In this document: positions 12,479-23,288 of the stretch, piece by piece
How positions within the stretch are numbered: position 1 is the first letter of the stretch
How the letters are laid out: each line of letters starts with the position of its first letter
Source of the DNA: Pleodorina starrii
Taxonomy: Eukaryota > Chlorophyta > Chlorophyceae > Chlamydomonadales > Volvocaceae
NCBI GenBank assembly: GCA_030267565.1
Contig: BRXU01000011.1
Location: 1,974,501 to 2,038,500, forward strand
Reading direction: 5' to 3'
Length of the DNA stretch: 64,000 nt
The notes under the pieces: generated by a model
What the model was told of the DNA's origin: nothing
What the model saw: only the letters and a program-made list of their open reading frames with translations
The model's database searches: none
Program-made: the position numbers and the translations under genes

Positions 12479-15400
12479 TCACTTCTTGCGGGTAAGCACC
12501 TTGTGGGTGATCTGCACGAGCGCCTCCCGGGCGATCTCCGCGTGGTCCGACTGCGCCGCGGGCAGGCAGCGGATCTGCAGCGGGTTCCGTCGCGGCACGA
12601 TACCCATACGGCAGCCCCAGCAGCATCAGAGGCGGCGGCGGCCGCGGCAGGCGGGCGGCAGGGGCAGTAAAGGCAGGTAGGAACAGGTCAGTGACGGCCT
12701 GCAGGGCCCGATTCAGCACAAATCGAAATGCGGCGGGAGTGCGATGTTGCGGAGTGCTGGGGCGCCCCCGGGTTGCCGCCTTCACGCCCGTCCTCATGGG
12801 GTGAGCGAGCGAGCGAGCGGACAGGCTGACACGCCACCCGCCCGCAGCGCAAGCTGCACGGCCGAGGCACTAAGAAGCGCGTGCACTGGCGCTGAAAACC
12901 CGTCTCTGACCTGGCCGATAGCATATGCCGCCATACGCGCCACACGGCACGCATATGTACAGCGGTATCCCAGAGGAGAAGGGAGCAAGAGACAAGAGTG
13001 ATAGCCGCGAGCCCGCCCGGCGGCAGTGCGCCACCCACCATCTCCGCCGCCATCTTTGCGTGGTGCGCTGCCAGCTCCTCGGCGCGCCGCAGCCCCTGTG
13101 TCCGCTGGATCAGCGACATGGCCTGAGGCGGGAAAGGGGCGCGGGAGAGGTCAGGTGCAGAGCAGGGCCTAAAACCGCTGAACGTCTCTCGACGGCCTTT
13201 CGGTCTCCCCCTTCTCGGGCGGGTCGAGCACTGGTCACGAAAGCCGGCGTGGCGAGGTGTGTTGACTTCTCACCCCGCCAGGGGCGACATCGGATCGGAT
13301 TGCCAAATGTATGGAGCACCGCGACCAACCACTTGGGTCGGCCCGGCCGCTACATACGGATCCATCCATCCATCCACCCGCCAAACATCCAGTCGCACCC
13401 AAACCCACCAGGGCCACATCGCCCTCCTGCTTGAACCGCCGCAGGATGAGGGGCCGCAGCTCCGGCTCCTCCTGGGCAGCGAACAACACCTGCAGGGCGG
13501 TTCCACGGGGTTGTGCAGGGCGCCCCCGCCTGTCAGCTATACGCACAGTCGCAATGGTACGTCATCCCCAGCATCACCACGGCCAGGACACGGTAGCTTA
13601 CCGACCGCCGCAGTCTTCTCTGGTCCCTTCCGGCTACCCCTCCCTCGCTACTCCCGTTCAGGCCTCCGTTTTGAAGCTGTGTTGCAGTGCAGCGGCCATC
13701 TTCCTGCTCCTCCCGCCCACACGCTGTCGAGCTTAGCAGCAGAGCGTGCACTGCCTAGCCGCCGCGCAGCACTGCAGGCCTCCGCACCCCTCCCGCCCTT
13801 GCGCCCCCCTGTGCGGCATCGCTTGCTTACCGGCGCGGTCGCGAGGCCGCTCCGCAGGTCGTTGAGCGCCGGCTTCCCCAACACAGAACTGCTGCCCGTG
13901 AGATCCAACAAGTCGTCCACAACCTGCAGGGGTGAGTGCAGGCGGACACGCGAGGGGTGACCCATGGGTCGGTCGCACGGACGGTCCCGAATGCCACACA
14001 TGGCGGCGCGGTCGGGGAACAGGGAGCAGAGCCGGCGCAGACGCACAGACGCCCATTCGGCCCTGCGCGGGTAAGCGTTCCCCATTCTGGCGCAAGAGGC
14101 GCGCAGGCGACCCGTGGGACTGAGGCAGCAGGCGACAGTCCCCGCTGCAGCCCCAGCCCCTCCGCCCGCCCACGGCACAGCCACCTACCTGGAATGCAAG
14201 GCCCAGGTGGCGGCCGTAGCTCCACGCCATGTCGCACACCTGAGGCCAGGCGGGTCCAGAGCGGAAATACAGAGGCGTGCGAATTGGTGCTGCTGGCACC
14301 GGGCGTGTTGTCGAGCCGAGGCCGGAGTGGGTTCGGACGCGTTGGGGTTGTTTTGGGGGTTGCGTGCGGCGTGTAGGAGTTTGGGAGCAGGGCCACGTCA
14401 TCGCAACTGTGCGTGAGGTTCAGGGGCTGGCAAAGGGCGGCTGGCCCGCAGGCTGCCGCATGTATGTGCCCCATATGCCCATGTCCCCATCGACATCTTG
14501 CCCCTCAAAGACGGGGCGCGCCCGCACCCACTTCGGGCGCCTCTCCCGCCAGCACCGCAATGGATCGGGCGCTGTTGGCCATCAGCGAGGCGGTCTTGCA
14601 GTAGGTCTTGGCCAAGTAGTGGTCCAGGTCCAACAGCTGCTCGGATGTGGCGGTCATCTGAGTCGGGAGCCCGCGGTGTTGGGGTCGGGAGACGGGGGAC
14701 GGCTTTGGTATTGTTCGAGGCGCAACAGGTACGGTAGCTGTCCCCGGCCCGACGAACAGGGGCCGGGGTAGCGGCCGGGATCTGGCGCTGGGGACGCCTC
14801 GCGGAACCACTTGCCGCAGGGCCTCTTCATTCATACGCCTCAACGGGATCCCTGAACTCCAAACAGCCCTGCGTGCCACTGAACGCTTCTGCGGGGCTGC
14901 TCCCCTTTCCGGCATCCTCCCATTCCGTACCCGTCTCCCCCTCACCGCCACATCACCCATATCAACGTAAGTACCGTACCCATGCCGTGCACACGTCTTG
15001 CCCACCTGCATGATCTCGCCCGACACCAGGTGCTCGAGCACCTGCGACATGAGCACCACCGTCTCCGAATTGCGCAGCGCTGCAAGCGAGACGGACGCAC
15101 GCGCCAGCAGAAAGTCGCCCGCCAGAATGGCCGTTTTGTTGCCCATCACGCCGTTCAGCGACATCACGCCGCGGCGCGTCTCCGCGTCGTCGATCACGTC
15201 GTCGTGCAGCAGGCTGGCGACGTGGATGAGCTCAGAAATTTCGGCCAAGCGCTGCTGCCGCCGCCGCAGTTCCGGCGCGTGCTCCGCCGCGGGCCGGAGG
15301 TCAGCCTGGAGGTACTCTGGAGGTGGCGCGCTGGGGGATAGCGCCGAGGACATGAGCAGGGCCAGCGTGGGGCGGAGCCGCTTGCCCTCCATGCCATGCC

Positions 15401-15956
15401 GGAAAAAGTATTCAGCGGCGGTTTTCAACGCGGGGATGCCCGTGGAGACGCTGTGGCGGAGCCGCTCCGATACGATTTCGACCTCCTGCTGCACGACGCT
15501 GAACGGCTCTACCTGCCGTCCCCGCACCTCGGCCCATGTCTGCGGGCAATGGGCGGGGTACCGGTACAGGGCGGAGACCTGGTTCAGATTTCGGCCGCGG
15601 CGCCGCCCTGCACGTGCGACTTTGGCGGCAAAAGAACGCACCTGTATGTACCCTTGCGGCACAGTCGCTGTTAGGAACGCCCTATGCAGCGCTCGCCCCT
15701 GCGCGCACGCCAGCACTGTTGCGGTTGGAGTGTCGATAGAAACGGCCGTTTTCCAGCGAGCCAAGACTTACTAACGTCTCTATGCTGCTCGATGATGACG
15801 TCGAACAACCTGCGGTCGCCAGGATCCGTCACACTCTGACAAAGCTGATGACTTGTGTGCCGACGATGTCATGGCAGACGCCTCACCCGCGCAACATGAA
15901 GACGCTAGCGCTGCACCAAGCAGGCCGCCCTGACATGCTGCTTTTCGAAGGCTCAT
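12479..15956 (-). CDS. Long-chain (solanesyl-type) polyprenyl diphosphate synthase
   Basis: Eight exons, 15956-15887, about 15667-15006, 14657-14532, 14239-14189, 13923-13831, 13489-13409, 13122-13039 and 12574-12479, give about 420 aa. The trans-prenyltransferase signature is complete: GKRLRP, the first Asp-rich motif LLHDDVIDD (about 177-185), GNKTAILAGDFLLARA, and the second motif VVDDLLDLTGSS (about 304-315). The C-terminus IRCLPAAQSDHAEIARE resembles plant and algal solanesyl synthases. The enzyme condenses IPP onto an allylic primer to make the side chain of plastoquinone or ubiquinone. Exon 1 (MSLRKAACQGGLLGAALASS) looks like a transit peptide; plastid versus mitochondrion cannot be decided. 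The 5' end of exon 2 is uncertain, because acceptors at about 15668, 15710 or 15759 all keep the frame. A TTG-initiated ORF there has no ATG of its own, which supports the upstream first exon. Confidence 0.9.
13959..13970. repeat. Intronic palindrome GACCCATGGGTC, copy 3
   Basis: Perfect 12-bp palindrome in the intron between exons 4 and 5 of the prenyl synthase (13924-14188). Confidence 0.8.
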
Positions 15957-16756
15957 ACCTAGCTAGCGCCGGAAACTACTTTACAAGGTAACCTTGTCTG
16001 GGCCGCCAACCGTTTCGAACCTAAGACATAAAGATCGCAGTTTGTATCATCAAGCTAGAGGAAAGCCAAAACGCAACCGTTTGCTCGAGCGTGAGCAAGG
16101 TGCTCTTGGGTAAACTCGACACACGTGGCCTTGTTGGGAGACACCGGATGACCAATTTATATCTTTATCAGAATACAGGTAGTTCTTATGCATGATAAAG
16201 TAGATGAAATTGTATGGAGATGCCGACGGCTTCCGCAGTTTGTTTTGGGTCGCACGACGGGCTTGGCGACAGCTCCCGTTCCGGCAGCCCATGCAAGCAG
16301 GTCGCCAGTACGCCTGAAAGCCAAAACCCCGCTGCTCGCACTTCCACCCATGACTCCCTTCACAAGTCACAACCCTGCCATCCCGGGCCGTTTGCTTCCC
16401 ACTCTCAGCGCTATCCTATCCCCCTTTCCCCTCCACTGTATCCTTCATTGAACCCTATTGAACTACCCACGGTGGTAACAGAGGAGGGGGCTTGCCTGCG
16501 TCCTACTCAGCACCCACAGATAGCCGCGCCCTCAAAACCCTAAAACCCCAACAGCAAGCAAAGCACACTCTTTTCATCGTTCCCAATCACGTACCGATGC
16601 CCCTAACCCCCCCAAACGCTAGTCCAGCCTTCCGAGCTGGCGCGCACAACCATCCGAAGCACGCGCTGACCAACTCGGCCCCTCATCCCCATCCCTGCGC
16701 CAAGCCCAGCCAGGCCAATCCCCAGCGAAGCCCCCCTCCCATCCCTGCCGCCCCTC
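15957..16756. other. Intergenic region upstream of the prenyl synthase
   Basis: This 800-bp stretch must contain the synthase promoter and the 3' UTR of the next minus-strand gene. Its left part (15960-16240) is noticeably AT-richer than average. No gene or RNA was recognised. Confidence 0.5.
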
Positions 16757-18400
16757 TCAATCGTCGTCCGCCACCCCGTCGATCGTCAGCGTCGACACGA
16801 GCTCCGCCTCGCGCCGCCGCTCCTGCTCCGCCTGCCGCCGCACGCCCTCCTCCCGCCGCTGATGCGGGCTGACCGCCGGCTTGGGCGGCAGACTGTTGCA
16901 GAAGCGCACAAACGTCGGCGCGTCCTTCATGGACCGGTAGTATGTCGGGTCGTCCTCCACGCGCCCCGACGCGCCGTACACCAGGCTCCGATCTCCCGCC
17001 CGTCCCGTCCCCCGGTAGCTCTCCTGGCCCACCCGGATCTTGCGACCCAGCGTCGCATCAAACACAACCTCCTTGTCGCTCTCACGCAGGCCCGTGATGC
17101 CGTCCGGCCGCCCCAGTCGCGGCAGCGGCGGCTCCGGTAGCGCGCCCGCGGGCCTGTACCGCACATCGTCGGGCGGCGGCCGGAGGCCGCGCGGCGCCGG
17201 TGGCATGGGCCCGTACGGCTCCGGAATGCTGCGCTTGCCCTCGGGTCTGCGGTCAGCAATGCGGCGTGCGGCGGTGCGGCGGGAGCGTTGGGTTTCAGGC
17301 GGCGGGGTGCCGGAGGCGCGTGCCTGCTCACAGGAAATTCCCGCGCCGAGCCGGGTCATACATGCCGCCGCCCAACCTGGCGCAGGTTCAGAGGAAGGGG
17401 GCCCGCCTCCTAGCCGTTCTGATCCCGATCAACCGTGGCCGCGATGCGGCGGGCAGATACACACCCCCGGCGCAGACACAGGCGGCGAATGCAGCTGCAC
17501 AGCCACGCAGCCACACAGCCACTCCCCCCCTGTCGAACTGCCGGCGACAACCTCTCCGATGGGTTAGAAGAACAGCCACCCTCATCCGGCCCCGTGCGGG
17601 TAGCTTATGTCTCATACACGCAAGAGGGGGGCTCCTCGCGGCGGCGAGCCGGGTTCGTCGCTCACCGTTCGGGCCGCACCGGCTCCGGAATCAATTTCAG
17701 CGTCCGCCGGTACACATTCGAGTCGATGCCTTCCCCCATGGTTCGCCGGCCGTAGTAAGACGTGTGGCCGCCCACCACGGTTGGTTCGGCGTAGCTGCTG
17801 GAGCATGGCTGCTCAATGTGTCGCCTGTTCGAGGGGCGTGGGGGGAAGTGGACAAGAGGCAGGCAGGAGCCGGGGGGGGGGGAATCGGTGGCGACGGATG
17901 CCGCGAATGGTGGTATAGCTGCAGTTGCGGGGAAATTGCCGCGCGGCGCCGGGGCGGCGACGATGAGTACAGGCATACAGTGGCGGGCGGACTTGACGGG
18001 CCGCAGCGGACTCGAGTAGTTTAGGGAGCAGTTCGCCTTAGCCCCCGCCGGGTAGGTGTCGAGGCCTCCAGTCCCGCCCTGCGGGTTGCCTCATACTGCT
18101 TGGCTCACCTCAGCGCAGGTTCTGGGACAGCAGGCGCCTTGTCCCAAGCCGCCAGTCCTTGGGAGCCCAACTCGGCCAGAGGACCCGAAAGATGGTGCCG
18201 CCCGTTGTCGCAGAAGTTACTCCGCCAACTCGGGCTACTTCCACGGACATCGCCATATATCCCACTGACGCAACTGTATAAGGAGCGAGAAACAGCACAC
18301 GACGGGTTGCCAGGCCGGGCTCCACCCGCACCCAAGCCCCTTTTGGTTGTACTTACGCGGGCCCTTCCGTTGGCTGCAAGCAAGCTCTTACTCCTGACAT
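16757..18400 (-). CDS. Unrecognised Arg/Pro-rich protein
   Basis: Four exons, 18400-18357, 18273-18109, 17794-17666 and 17246-16757, are all joined in phase 2 and give 275 aa. Exon 1 encodes MSGVRACLQPTEGP before a consensus GTAAGT donor. The protein has no signal peptide or membrane span and is basic and Pro/Arg-rich. It contains SYYGRRTMGEGIDSNVYRR, a PPAPRGLRPPPDDVRYRP segment, and VVFDATLGRKIRVGQESYRG. A charged helical stretch (RREEGVRRQAEQERRREAEL) lies near the C-terminus, which ends in DGVADDD. I do not recognise the family. The many Tyr-Gly/Arg motifs are reminiscent of cytoskeletal or ciliary proteins, but that is a guess. The last exon and the 17794-17666 exon are well supported by phase; the first two are less secure. 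The ATG overlaps, in a CATG, an ATG on the opposite strand. Confidence 0.62.
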
Positions 18401-18977
18401 GATCGAAGGCGTGCAAAATCGGGCTAAGGTGAAATCCTATGAAGCCAAAGGAGGCGCGACAAAGTAAGTGCTACAAACTCGTTATGTTTAAGTTCATGAT
18501 TAAAAGCGTTGCGATTAAGGGAAAAGCTAGAGTCAGAACCGCACGGACTTAGAGGTTGCTTCGGTTCCAACGCGCAGGATCAGACGGTGTTAAAAATAGT
18601 AATCAAGCTTCCCTTGAATGTGTAAAAATTATGTGTATTGGGTTTTTGTCTTCTTCAACTGTGATTTGCGGAGCCGTGCCGTTGGCTTACAGTTGTTCGT
18701 TACTGTACTGGCGGTCGTCAATGGCTGGTTGGAGCATTACTCGATCCATCCATAGTGAATGCATGACGACGTGTCTACATTGCAGTGGGGCAGTTGTATG
18801 GCAATATCGCAAGCACTTCTCCGATTGTTCCGCAACTTCGGTTAAGCCCTAAACGCAGAGCGTCGCCGCTCCGGCAAAGCTGTGGTGCAGTAAGTGAGAT
18901 ACTGTTATACACTTCACTGCATTAATATAATACGAAAATACTGTGTTGGAAGAAAGAAGGAAGCAGTTAGCAGCGCT
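18401..18977. promoter_or_regulatory. Divergent intergenic region
   Basis: This 577-bp, AT-richer spacer lies between the minus-strand Arg/Pro-rich gene and the plus-strand membrane-protein gene. A plus-strand ATG at 18399 opens 22 codons ending at a consensus GTAAGT donor (18464) in phase 2. It could therefore be an alternative first exon of the membrane-protein gene rather than pure promoter. Confidence 0.4.
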
Positions 18978-21459
18978 ATGCTTCCCGCGCCTTCGCGAAG
19001 ATGCGAAACCCTTACCTCACAACCGACCAAGTGTTCTCAGCCTGCGCTCTGCAAACCGACCTCGCACCGCCGTGTGCGACTGGGCTTCATCGACGGACAG
19101 CGACTCGGCCGACTCCAATGGTACAGTGGGAAGCGCAAAAGACGCAGAGCGACTCCTTGATTTGACATATTGTAACTTGCACGCGCCCGGAAGCTTACTG
19201 GCAATAACTCGCTGCGCCGTGCAGGCCATCCTACGTGTGCAAAGCCGGCATCAAGGTGGAGAACCGGGAATTAGTCGTTGGAGACGCCGTCGCGATGGTT
19301 AATTTTTGCCTATACAAGCAGGCAAGTAAGGTCCAGTCCAGCGGCGTGGGCCGGTGCGCGGGCCCATGGGCCGGTGCGGCATGACGCCTAGAGTCGGCAC
19401 GACTTGACATAGTCGGCGCGGCCCACTCAATTCCGGAGTGAGATGGCTTTGTCGACTTGTACATGTACTGCACAGAAGAACTGGGTCTCTGGGTGACGAA
19501 AGGTGCCTGGATCTCCGTACCAACCTTCTACACTGGGACCCTCGGACCCGTGCCTCCAGAATTGAACGCGATTCGAATCGCCCCGCTCTTCATTACCCAT
19601 CTCCCCTCTCCAGATTGCCAGCCTGGTCCTGGCCCCCGACTTCCCCGGCTGGATGGCCCCCGTGTCTTTCAACTGGACGCGCTTCGGCGAGTTCTGCGGC
19701 CTCACCGCCACACTGACCGGCACCTGGGTGGCGGCGGGGCTGCTGGTGGGGGCCTACGCCACCGCTGCCACCGCCGACCTGCCGTCCGCGCTGCGCACCG
19801 CCTCGCTCACGTGGCTGCTGGCGATGCCGGTGGCGGCTGCGCAGCTGGTGCTGGCCACGGCGGTGGAGAGCAGGTGGGCGCGTCTGACTGTGGCCGTGTG
19901 TGTGGCTGTGCATGCGATGCCGGTGAATGAGCACAACGTTGGAGCGGATGGAGCGATACTGAAGGATACCAAAGCCGGGGCCACTGCTAAGGGTGGCACC
20001 GTATTGTCGGCTTGCCGCCGCCATCGGACTTGAGTACCGTAACCCCGTGCAGCCATCGCACGTAGAGCGCACGGGGCTCAAGAAAACGGTGGGAGATAAA
20101 GATGAAACCGCAGCGGGGAGGGACAAAGGATTGCTTAAGGCGTGTGCGGGAGAGAGAGGGGGCGTTCCGGGTGTTGCGGGTGCGACATTACACACAACAT
20201 GGGTCATGCGAGCCCGCCCATCACCCGCCAACATGTGCCACCCGGCCCATCCCGCTCTGCTGCCCCCTCCTCCTTCTCCTCCCCCCCGACTCCTTTGCCA
20301 TCGCGACGCCGCTCTCCTGCCGCCGCCGCCCTCCCGCCGCCGCGCAGGTCGCTCGTGGGCGATGTGGACTTTGCGAGCGCCATGCCGCTGGCCGCATCCG
20401 GCATCGGCGAGCCCTTCGTCACCGCATCCGGCGTGTTGGCCCTTATGACGCTGTGGCGCTGCGTGTACGCGCTGTACCTTGACCCTTTTGGATTCAAGGG
20501 GCTGGGCTTCCGGCGGCAGCAGTTCATGAGGGAGCTCTACAGGTACGGCTGTAGTACGGGGGTACGACAGTGCGGTGGCGGGGCCAGGGAAGGCGGGGCC
20601 AGGGGCTGGTGTGGCGTCGGCGGGGTATGCGCGGGCGCGGCGGCGAGGGCATTGGCACAACCCAGCTTACTGGAGGGGGCGCGCCGGCGTGTTTCATGTT
20701 TAGGATTGCCGCCTGGCTTGGTCGCCTGCCGGACGTCCTGCACACCGCGCGCGGCATGCGGCTGTCGCGGAGGCTACTGGTTCGCTCAAGCTTGCCTTGT
20801 TCTTCCAACGTCTCATAGCTAATCCTTTGTCCTACTCCACGCCATGCGGCGGGACGTCTCGCCGGCGCATTGCCGCCGCTGCGCTTGGCAGGGCGTCGTT
20901 GGCCCCGGTTAATCTGGGCTTCCCGCCTGTCACTTGGACATGACTTCTGGAAACTCCCCCCCTGCCGTACTGCCGCCGTACCTTCGCAGCTTCCGCGAGG
21001 CGCTGCTGATGGTGACCCTGATGGCCGGAGTCGGATCGGTGTCGTTGCAGGTGGGTGGGTGGCTCCGATGAAATTCACAGCAGGCGGGGCGTTATTCGGA
21101 AATGCTTGGGGGTTACGTTACGGCCTGCTGGTGCGGTGCTTCGGTCCCTAGTACTGCGGGCCTGCTGATTGGCCGGTCAGGGGTAAAGACGAATTCTTGC
21201 TTGGCACACCGGTAGCCCGTGCTTGGTCGATCGTTGGCGCTCGACGCTGGCCCAAGGTCGGTGCGTGCGCTTGCCGGCGGGACGCGGGGGGCCCTGGCGG
21301 GTTTCCGGTGGCCTGGCGTCCAGACGTGGCGGCCAAGCGGGCAGCACCTTCCACCAACCGAAATTCCACGCCAGGGGCCTCGTTAACCTGAAACACCTCA
21401 CGGCGACATTGCAGGTGGTCCAAGCGCTCGACAGCATCATCTCCGGCAACGGCATCTGA
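18978..21459 (+). CDS. Multi-pass membrane protein, DUF3054-like, possibly plastid
   Basis: Six exons, 18978-19120, 19225-19321, 19614-19873, 20348-20542, 20990-21050 and 21415-21459, give 266 aa. Residues 1-47 (from MLPAPSRRCETLTSQPTK) are basic and Ser/Thr-rich, like a plastid transit peptide. The rest is hydrophobic with about four to five spans: ELVVGDAVAMVNFCLY, TWVAAGLLVGAYATAATA, ASLTWLLAMPVAAAQLVLA, FVTASGVLALMTLWRCVYAL and ALLMVTLMAGVGSVSLQ. The pattern GD(x)A, then WV(x)2G(x)3GxY, then FV(x)2SG(x)7WR(x)2Y resembles DUF3054 membrane proteins of plants and bacteria; I recall this only in outline. Intron 2 (19322-19613) uses a GC donor (CAG|GCAAGT), which is the only choice that keeps phase. 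The 5' end is uncertain: exon 2 can also join in phase to a 22-codon exon starting at 18399. Confidence 0.7.
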
Positions 21460-23200
21460 GCGTTGTGTATGTGTTAGCGTGTTGTTTGTTGGGGGGGGGG
21501 AAGGACACCGCAGCGGAGACGAAGACGGCGCTGGGGTGGGTGGGGTTGAGGGGAATGGCCCCTTCCGCTAAGCTACACGAGACTGAAGGTCCCCACCGCT
21601 GCTTCCTCGAGAGGCCGCCTCAATCCACCGAGTCGTCGTGTGCCGTGATATGTGCGCGGCTGGCAGAAGCCGACCGAGGTTGGCAGATCGGGCAGATGCA
21701 CGCATCCAGTAGGCCGGCTCTGGGCTAAAGCTGTGAGGTCCGGTTACTTGGCAGCTGATGGAAGGGTAGAACCCTTGGGCTAGCGTGCCGTGCACTGCAG
21801 CGGAGACGAACACATGACAGGGACGACGGCAGTGTATGCTGTGACTAACGCACAAGAGCATGGTTGCTTCGGCGTGAGCCCATGCATTTAGGGGGTATGG
21901 AGGATGAGACCGCCTTTTGAGGAGTTCATCCTGAGGCGCGGGAGCCCCGGTGCGTTGTCCCGTGGAGTGAGGTGCAGGGGCGGTGTGTGGCGGACGGAGC
22001 GCGGGCAAACGCAAGGTGGACATGGCAGGGCTCGACGTGCCGCGAGGATATGAAATTGGGCGATGAGCGCAGTCGACTCAGTATGGGGTTTTTGTGGGAG
22101 TTCACCTGGACTTGGACTGACAGCGGCGCGAGTTGCGTAGGCTTCGGCAGTAGCGTTGCGCTCTTTTGAGTACATTTGCGGCTCCCGTGTGCGCCCGTAT
22201 TTATGAGCTGCGGAGGCGAAACGACATAAAGATGGGCCCGTAGTCTGACAATGTGTGTTGGAATCAAGGTGACCAGTACGGAACGGGCCATGCTGCCCCG
22301 TCGCCTTAGGGCGGGCCGCATACCCATAACCATTTCTAGCGGTATGGGGCTACGGGCGCCAGACAGGACAAATGCAGTCCCGTGGGTCAGGAATACTCCA
22401 CTGCGCCGTTCACGGAGCAAGCAAGCAAAAGCGGTCCTAAGACATTGATTAGCCTTGCTGGCGATGGCCATTGTGACGCGGTGCGGCAACGCAGGCAATT
22501 GTGCCCTTGCGGTTCTTCCTGGCGAAGCATGTAGTATCCAGCTAGACTGAGCCGCCGTTAACGTTTGTCAGCTTTACAAGACGTATGACGAGGCATAAAA
22601 TGGCAATGTCCAATTATAAGTGCGGGTTGGTCCTGGGCTATGACTCCGACGTTGACGATACTTCATCTAGCCCCATTGGCGTCCCCCTTATAGTACAACA
22701 AGTACAACGGAGAAAGCGTAATCATGTATGCGCGCAAGAAGTGCAACTTCCATGAAAGAGGGGACGTCGTCGCCGTACAATTGGCACTCCGGGTCAAAAT
22801 ACTCAAAAGTTGCCAAAAGAGCTGTGAGTACTTGTCGACTACTACTAGACCTGCACTGTTATTAGGCAAGCCAACTCAACCTGTACAAGCTACGCAGTCT
22901 CCGCTGGTGCTTTGGCCCCGTAGAATTGCACACAAGTAACTCGCTGCGCTTACGGAATGCTAATGGGGACGTGTGGCTAAGGATACTTGGGCAAGGAAGG
23001 GCCTCACTATCGACTCACTGCCCCCCCAGAGCTGCCGCGCCCCAACGTGAGTTTTGCAGTTGGGAGACTTCAAAAGAACGCCAGCTGCATTTCGTGCTCC
23101 TCTATCTAGCTTCAATGTATTTCGAATAGCCTCTTATGCGAAAATCTGCGTGGCGATATGCTCAGGTCAAGGAGACCAGCGGAGATCGGCTGGCGAGAAG
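21460..23200. other. Intergenic region, no supported gene
   Basis: This 1.7-kb stretch lies between the membrane-protein gene and the kinase gene. It is comparatively AT-rich from about 22,500 onwards. Apart from a partial copy of a dispersed repeat near 21760-21840, only short, unconvincing ORFs are present. The kinase promoter should lie near its right end. Confidence 0.5.
21760..21840 (-). repeat. Dispersed repeat A, partial copy
   Basis: The reverse complement contains GTTCGTCTCCGCTGCAGTGC followed by ACGGC and a GGGTTCTACCCTTCC tract. It matches the middle of the copies at 29283-29530, 46010-46210 and 49134-49390. This copy is the most degraded and its ends are not clear. Confidence 0.55.
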
Positions 23201-23282
23201 GTAAAGTGCACGCGGGGAGGGGGAGCTCGGAACGCTGGATGATTTCGCAGGGGGTCCTAAACCTTGAAGCTGTCTTTCACAG
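23201..23282 (+). other. Putative 5' UTR intron of the GSK3 gene
   Basis: GAGAAG|GTAAAG at 23200/23201 and TCTTTCACAG ending at 23282 bracket 82 nt just before the start ATG at 23289. They have good donor and acceptor context, which suggests the leader is spliced. Confidence 0.5.
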
Positions 23283-23288
23283 GTGGCA

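Noticed and set aside
10806..12680. Long ORFs upstream of the auxilin gene (up to 248 codons)
   Set aside because: They overlap other ORFs on both strands, lack domains, and the right-hand ones run into the antisense of the prenyl synthase last exon. Long random ORFs are expected at this GC content.
15006..15764. Start of the prenyl synthase at the long ORF's first codon (15764)
   Set aside because: That codon is TTG preceded by an in-frame TAA. An upstream ATG exon (15956-15887) with a GTGAGG donor supplies a transit peptide in the right phase.
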